Assembly: GCA_017448965.1 (NCBI GenBank)
Contig: JAFSKK010000039.1
Location: forward strand, 1 to 54,104
Direction: 5' to 3'
Length of the DNA: 54,104 nucleotides
Source: Bacteroidaceae bacterium
GTDB lineage: Bacteria; Bacteroidota; Bacteroidia; Bacteroidales; Bacteroidaceae
Numbering within the stretch: position 1 is the first letter of the stretch; each line of letters begins with the position of its first letter. The translations under genes were made by a program, and so were the position numbers. Positions 51,853 through 54,104 of the stretch are shown here, one piece after another. Under the pieces are notes generated by a model that made no database searches, was not told the DNA's origin, and saw only the letters and a program-made list of their open reading frames with translations.

Positions 51853-53265
51853 CTATTTCTTTCTTATTTCTTTAATTTTTCCTTTTTTGTATGAATAAAA
51901 GATAGTTTCGCCGCCCCATTCCGAGCAGCCAAGAAGGGTGTCATTTTCAAAGTGCACATAATCAAATTTGACAGGTACCACTTCTTCACCTGTGCTATTG
52001 ACAAATCCTTCTTTGTCGTTACGATTGACTTTCCCAAGTCCATTTACAAAAGGCTCGGCTCTATCATATATGGGTTTAATGACAAAATCTCCTTTTCTGT
52101 TAATGTATCCGACATTTAACCCCCAATAATTGCTTGAGGACACCCCCATAGGTGCTAATCCCTCTCGGAATTCAGGAATCGTTGAGGACGATTGAGGTTG
52201 GAATTGGAACGGAATTACAACATTATCACTTTTATCAATAAATCCAATTTTGTAATTTGGAACTCTTCCTACAACTGCATTAAAATAGCCGTCTCTTTTA
52301 CCTACTGCAGCTAATCCATCAGAGAAATTGTTGGCAACGTCATATTTAAGTTGTATAATAACCCTGTTTTGAATATCAATATAGCCGCATTTGTTGTCTT
52401 TCTCAACCCAGATCAGTCCTTCTGAATAGTCTCCCATGTCATCATATTCAAAAGGAATAGCCTCCTTCCCCGTTTCACATTCAACCATACCATACAGTAT
52501 AGGCTTTTGAGCGTCTGCTTGAAATTTGGTTAATCTGATGTATCCATTTTTAGGAGCTTCGTATTTTGGCTCTCTATGCCCGACTATTATATAATACTCA
52601 CAATTGTAATTGCAGTCGGTAACAACTTTATTATGAGAATTGATGATGCCAACACATCTATTCAATTCAGATAAAGAAATATCAGATCCCTCGAAATGAT
52701 AATATATTGTGTCGTATTTCAATTCGACAGCTATACTTCCGATAGAATCAATAATGCCATATTTCCCGTTTCTGCCAACAACAGTGCAATGACTGTCAAT
52801 GTTGGCAATGTCATCAAAATCAAAAGGTGTATTCATTTTATTATCGGTGTCAAAAATACTCCATTTATCCTTTTTCTGTATCGCTATGAAACAGCGTTGC
52901 TCATCATCAAATTTGTATCTGATACTATCGAATTCTACTTCCGTAATCTTATCTCCATTGTAGGATATAATGCCATATTTCTGATTATGTTGCACAACTT
53001 TACTATCTGAGTTGAAATCGAAAATGGTATCATATATGCAGTTCAAGACTTCTTTGCCATAGTGGTCGATTAATCCAAATTTTCCTTTTTTGACAATGGC
53101 ATATCCAAATTCAAAATTTTGGATTGTATCATATCTTTCAATTGTTTGATGATACAATTCGTTTGACAAAACTTCTTTAGGAGAACCAGACGGTAAGTCT
53201 GATTTTTTTTCATTGCATGAGAAAAAAGAAAAGATGATAATAAGAAAAGCTAATGTCTTTTTCAT
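51853..53265 (-). CDS. WG-repeat lipoprotein
   Basis: 470 residues, lipobox FFSC with Cys 17. Nearly the whole mature protein is made of WG-type repeats, about eight, with units such as KGKFGLIDHYGKEVLNCIYD, NGKYGIIDSIGSIAVELKYD and CGYIDIQNRVIIQLKYD. They form a beta-propeller-like or solenoid scaffold at the cell surface or in the periplasm; the ligand is unknown. Base use here is markedly more AT-rich than in the region before 46 kb, which fits an acquired segment. Confidence 0.9.
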   Translation of the reverse strand: MKKTLAFLIIIFSFFSCNEKKSDLPSGSPKEVLSNELYHQTIERYDTIQNFEFGYAIVKKGKFGLIDHYGKEVLNCIYDTIFDFNSDSKVVQHNQKYGIISYNGDKITEVEFDSIRYKFDDEQRCFIAIQKKDKWSIFDTDNKMNTPFDFDDIANIDSHCTVVGRNGKYGIIDSIGSIAVELKYDTIYYHFEGSDISLSELNRCVGIINSHNKVVTDCNYNCEYYIIVGHREPKYEAPKNGYIRLTKFQADAQKPILYGMVECETGKEAIPFEYDDMGDYSEGLIWVEKDNKCGYIDIQNRVIIQLKYDVANNFSDGLAAVGKRDGYFNAVVGRVPNYKIGFIDKSDNVVIPFQFQPQSSSTIPEFREGLAPMGVSSSNYWGLNVGYINRKGDFVIKPIYDRAEPFVNGLGKVNRNDKEGFVNSTGEEVVPVKFDYVHFENDTLLGCSEWGGETIFYSYKKGKIKEIRKK

Positions 53266-53822
53266 ATTTGTTATGTTTTGAAAGTTATACGGTTGTCATC
53301 ATCAAAAAAGCGCAAACCCCGCCATATCACTACTCAGGCCTTGCACTGCCTCATACATTCTATGGAGAAGTCTGCGCGATGAAACGCATACTCCCTGAAT
53401 GTATGTGATGCTCTTTTCTGTGTCGAGGTGCAAGTTCGAGTAGTGAATTGAGCAAAATATGTCATGCTCCTTTCGGAACATGTCGCAAATATATAGTGAA
53501 AATTTTACAAAACAAAGGATTTTGTGGAAAAGTTGATGAAAAATGCCGATAAGATGCCTTTGAGGTGCTCCCCTTGCAAGAAAAGTGAAACATTACAATC
53601 GCATCCTCTGCTAACAAACAAATGGTAGAAAAGTAGTAAAGTAAGAAAGTGGACATGAATACTTTCAAAGAAAAGAATAAAAAGATTGTAATAATCGTAT
53701 AATATAAAAACTTATAGGTTCATCCGACAAATGCATAGTTAATCAACAAATAAATGAATAATAAGAAAGATAGCTAAGATAAAATCACTACCTTTGGTTA
53801 CCCCTAACTAAAGCATAGTAAT
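53266..53822. other. Intergenic region with a nested hairpin, before the transposase relic
   Basis: No gene seen in these 557 nt. The main feature is at 53327-53446: TCACTACTC (53327-53335) with GAGTAGTGA (53438-53446), TTGCAC (53341-53346) with GTGCAA (53428-53433), CATACATTC (53352-53360) with GAATGTATG (53397-53405), then TGCG with CGCA inside. These nest into one long stem. The rest is AT-rich. A box TACCTTTG lies at 53789-53796. Confidence 0.7.
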
Positions 53823-53968
53823 ATGAATCCCAGCTATCTGTATCACGCCTTTGGTGTCCGCCACCAAGAATGTACCAAAACTGAGTACAAAGGTAATCAA
53901 AATATTCATTATATTCAGACACGTAAGGATGAATTGTGCTGTCCGGAATGCAAAAGTCGTAAGATTAT
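53823..53968 (+). pseudogene. ISL3-family transposase, N-terminal fragment broken by a MITE
   Basis: The first 48 codons (MNPSYLYHAFGVRHQECTKT... and CCPECKSRKII) match the zinc-finger start of ISL3-type transposases; the CPEC is the first half of the finger. The MITE copy begins at 53969, so the frame ends in MITE sequence. The rest of the IS, if any, lies beyond the contig. GGTTACCCCTAACTAAAGC at 53796-53814 may be its left terminal repeat, but I could not confirm a partner. Confidence 0.78.
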
Positions 53969-54104
53969 CCCAAATCGGTCATTAGAAAAATTGTCTAACT
54001 TTTTGTTGGAGAAATCATCCACAAACGGAACAAATGTAAGTTCTGAAAACCGATTTCATCAATAATAGGAACTTTGAAATTGACATTTTGTAAGTGATTT
54101 TTTC
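53969..54104 (+). mobile_element. MITE-like element, right copy, cut by the contig end
   Basis: Same sequence and orientation as 49876-50027 with one base change at the position matching 49953. It starts with CCCAAATCGG and lacks about 16 bases of its far end because the contig stops. It is inserted in the ISL3-type transposase gene. Confidence 0.9.

Noticed and set aside
1-54104. The contig as a closed circle joined through the MITE
   Set aside because: The two end copies face opposite ways and each has its CCC end inside the window, so they are different copies and do not join simply.

Overview
The window looks like a contig from a Prevotella-like member of the Bacteroidales. The evidence is: promoters of the Bacteroidetes type (TAnnTTTG at -7 with TTG about 19-21 nt upstream), no Shine-Dalgarno sites, lipoproteins and BspA-type leucine-rich repeat proteins, secreted proteins ending in a NGQRV...GIYI..GKKV tail, the TamB/TamL pair, the Bacteroidetes form of malate dehydrogenase, and DUF4827/DUF4421/YARHG/WG families. 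No rRNA, tRNA or CRISPR array was seen. Both contig ends fall inside copies of the same 152-bp inverted-repeat element, so the contig probably stops there because assembly broke on the repeat. Layout: (1) 246-3749, a BspA-like surface protein behind a long leader, diverging from a ROK-family sugar kinase that carries an in-frame palindromic insert. (2) 5543-9815, minus strand: NfeD-like protein, flotillin, DUF4827 lipoprotein and phosphoglucosamine mutase. (3) 10076-12782: DUF1846 protein and a membrane AraC-type regulator. (4) 13103-19000: a tripartite RND efflux pump (adaptor, pump, outer-membrane factor) ending in a strong hairpin. (5) 19001-20294: 1.3 kb without an intact gene, holding a duplicated promoter segment, an orphan secretion-tail relic, tandem repeats and a 66-bp direct repeat. 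(6) 20295-34977: a 4133-residue secreted protein, a lipoprotein and a DUF4421 protein, probably one surface system. (7) 35105-37159, minus strand: a lipoprotein, a HAD phosphatase and an SH3/YARHG protein. (8) 37580-46376: malate dehydrogenase, TamB, TamL and a small secreted protein. (9) 46507-54104, accessory region on the minus strand: a VirE_N/DUF3987 ATPase with a small coupled partner, a coiled-coil protein, a small membrane protein, a WG-repeat lipoprotein, and an ISL3-type transposase gene broken by the 152-bp element. Working together: TamB and TamL export material to and maintain the outer membrane, into which the efflux outer-membrane factor and the lipoproteins are placed. The tail-bearing proteins (BspA-like and giant) are probably secreted to the surface. 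Flotillin/NfeD organise the inner membrane next to the gene for a cell-wall precursor enzyme. The most interesting signals are small repeats in and around genes: an in-frame palindromic insert in the kinase, a MITE family, a second family of intergenic palindromes, and a promoter joined directly to a secretion tail.
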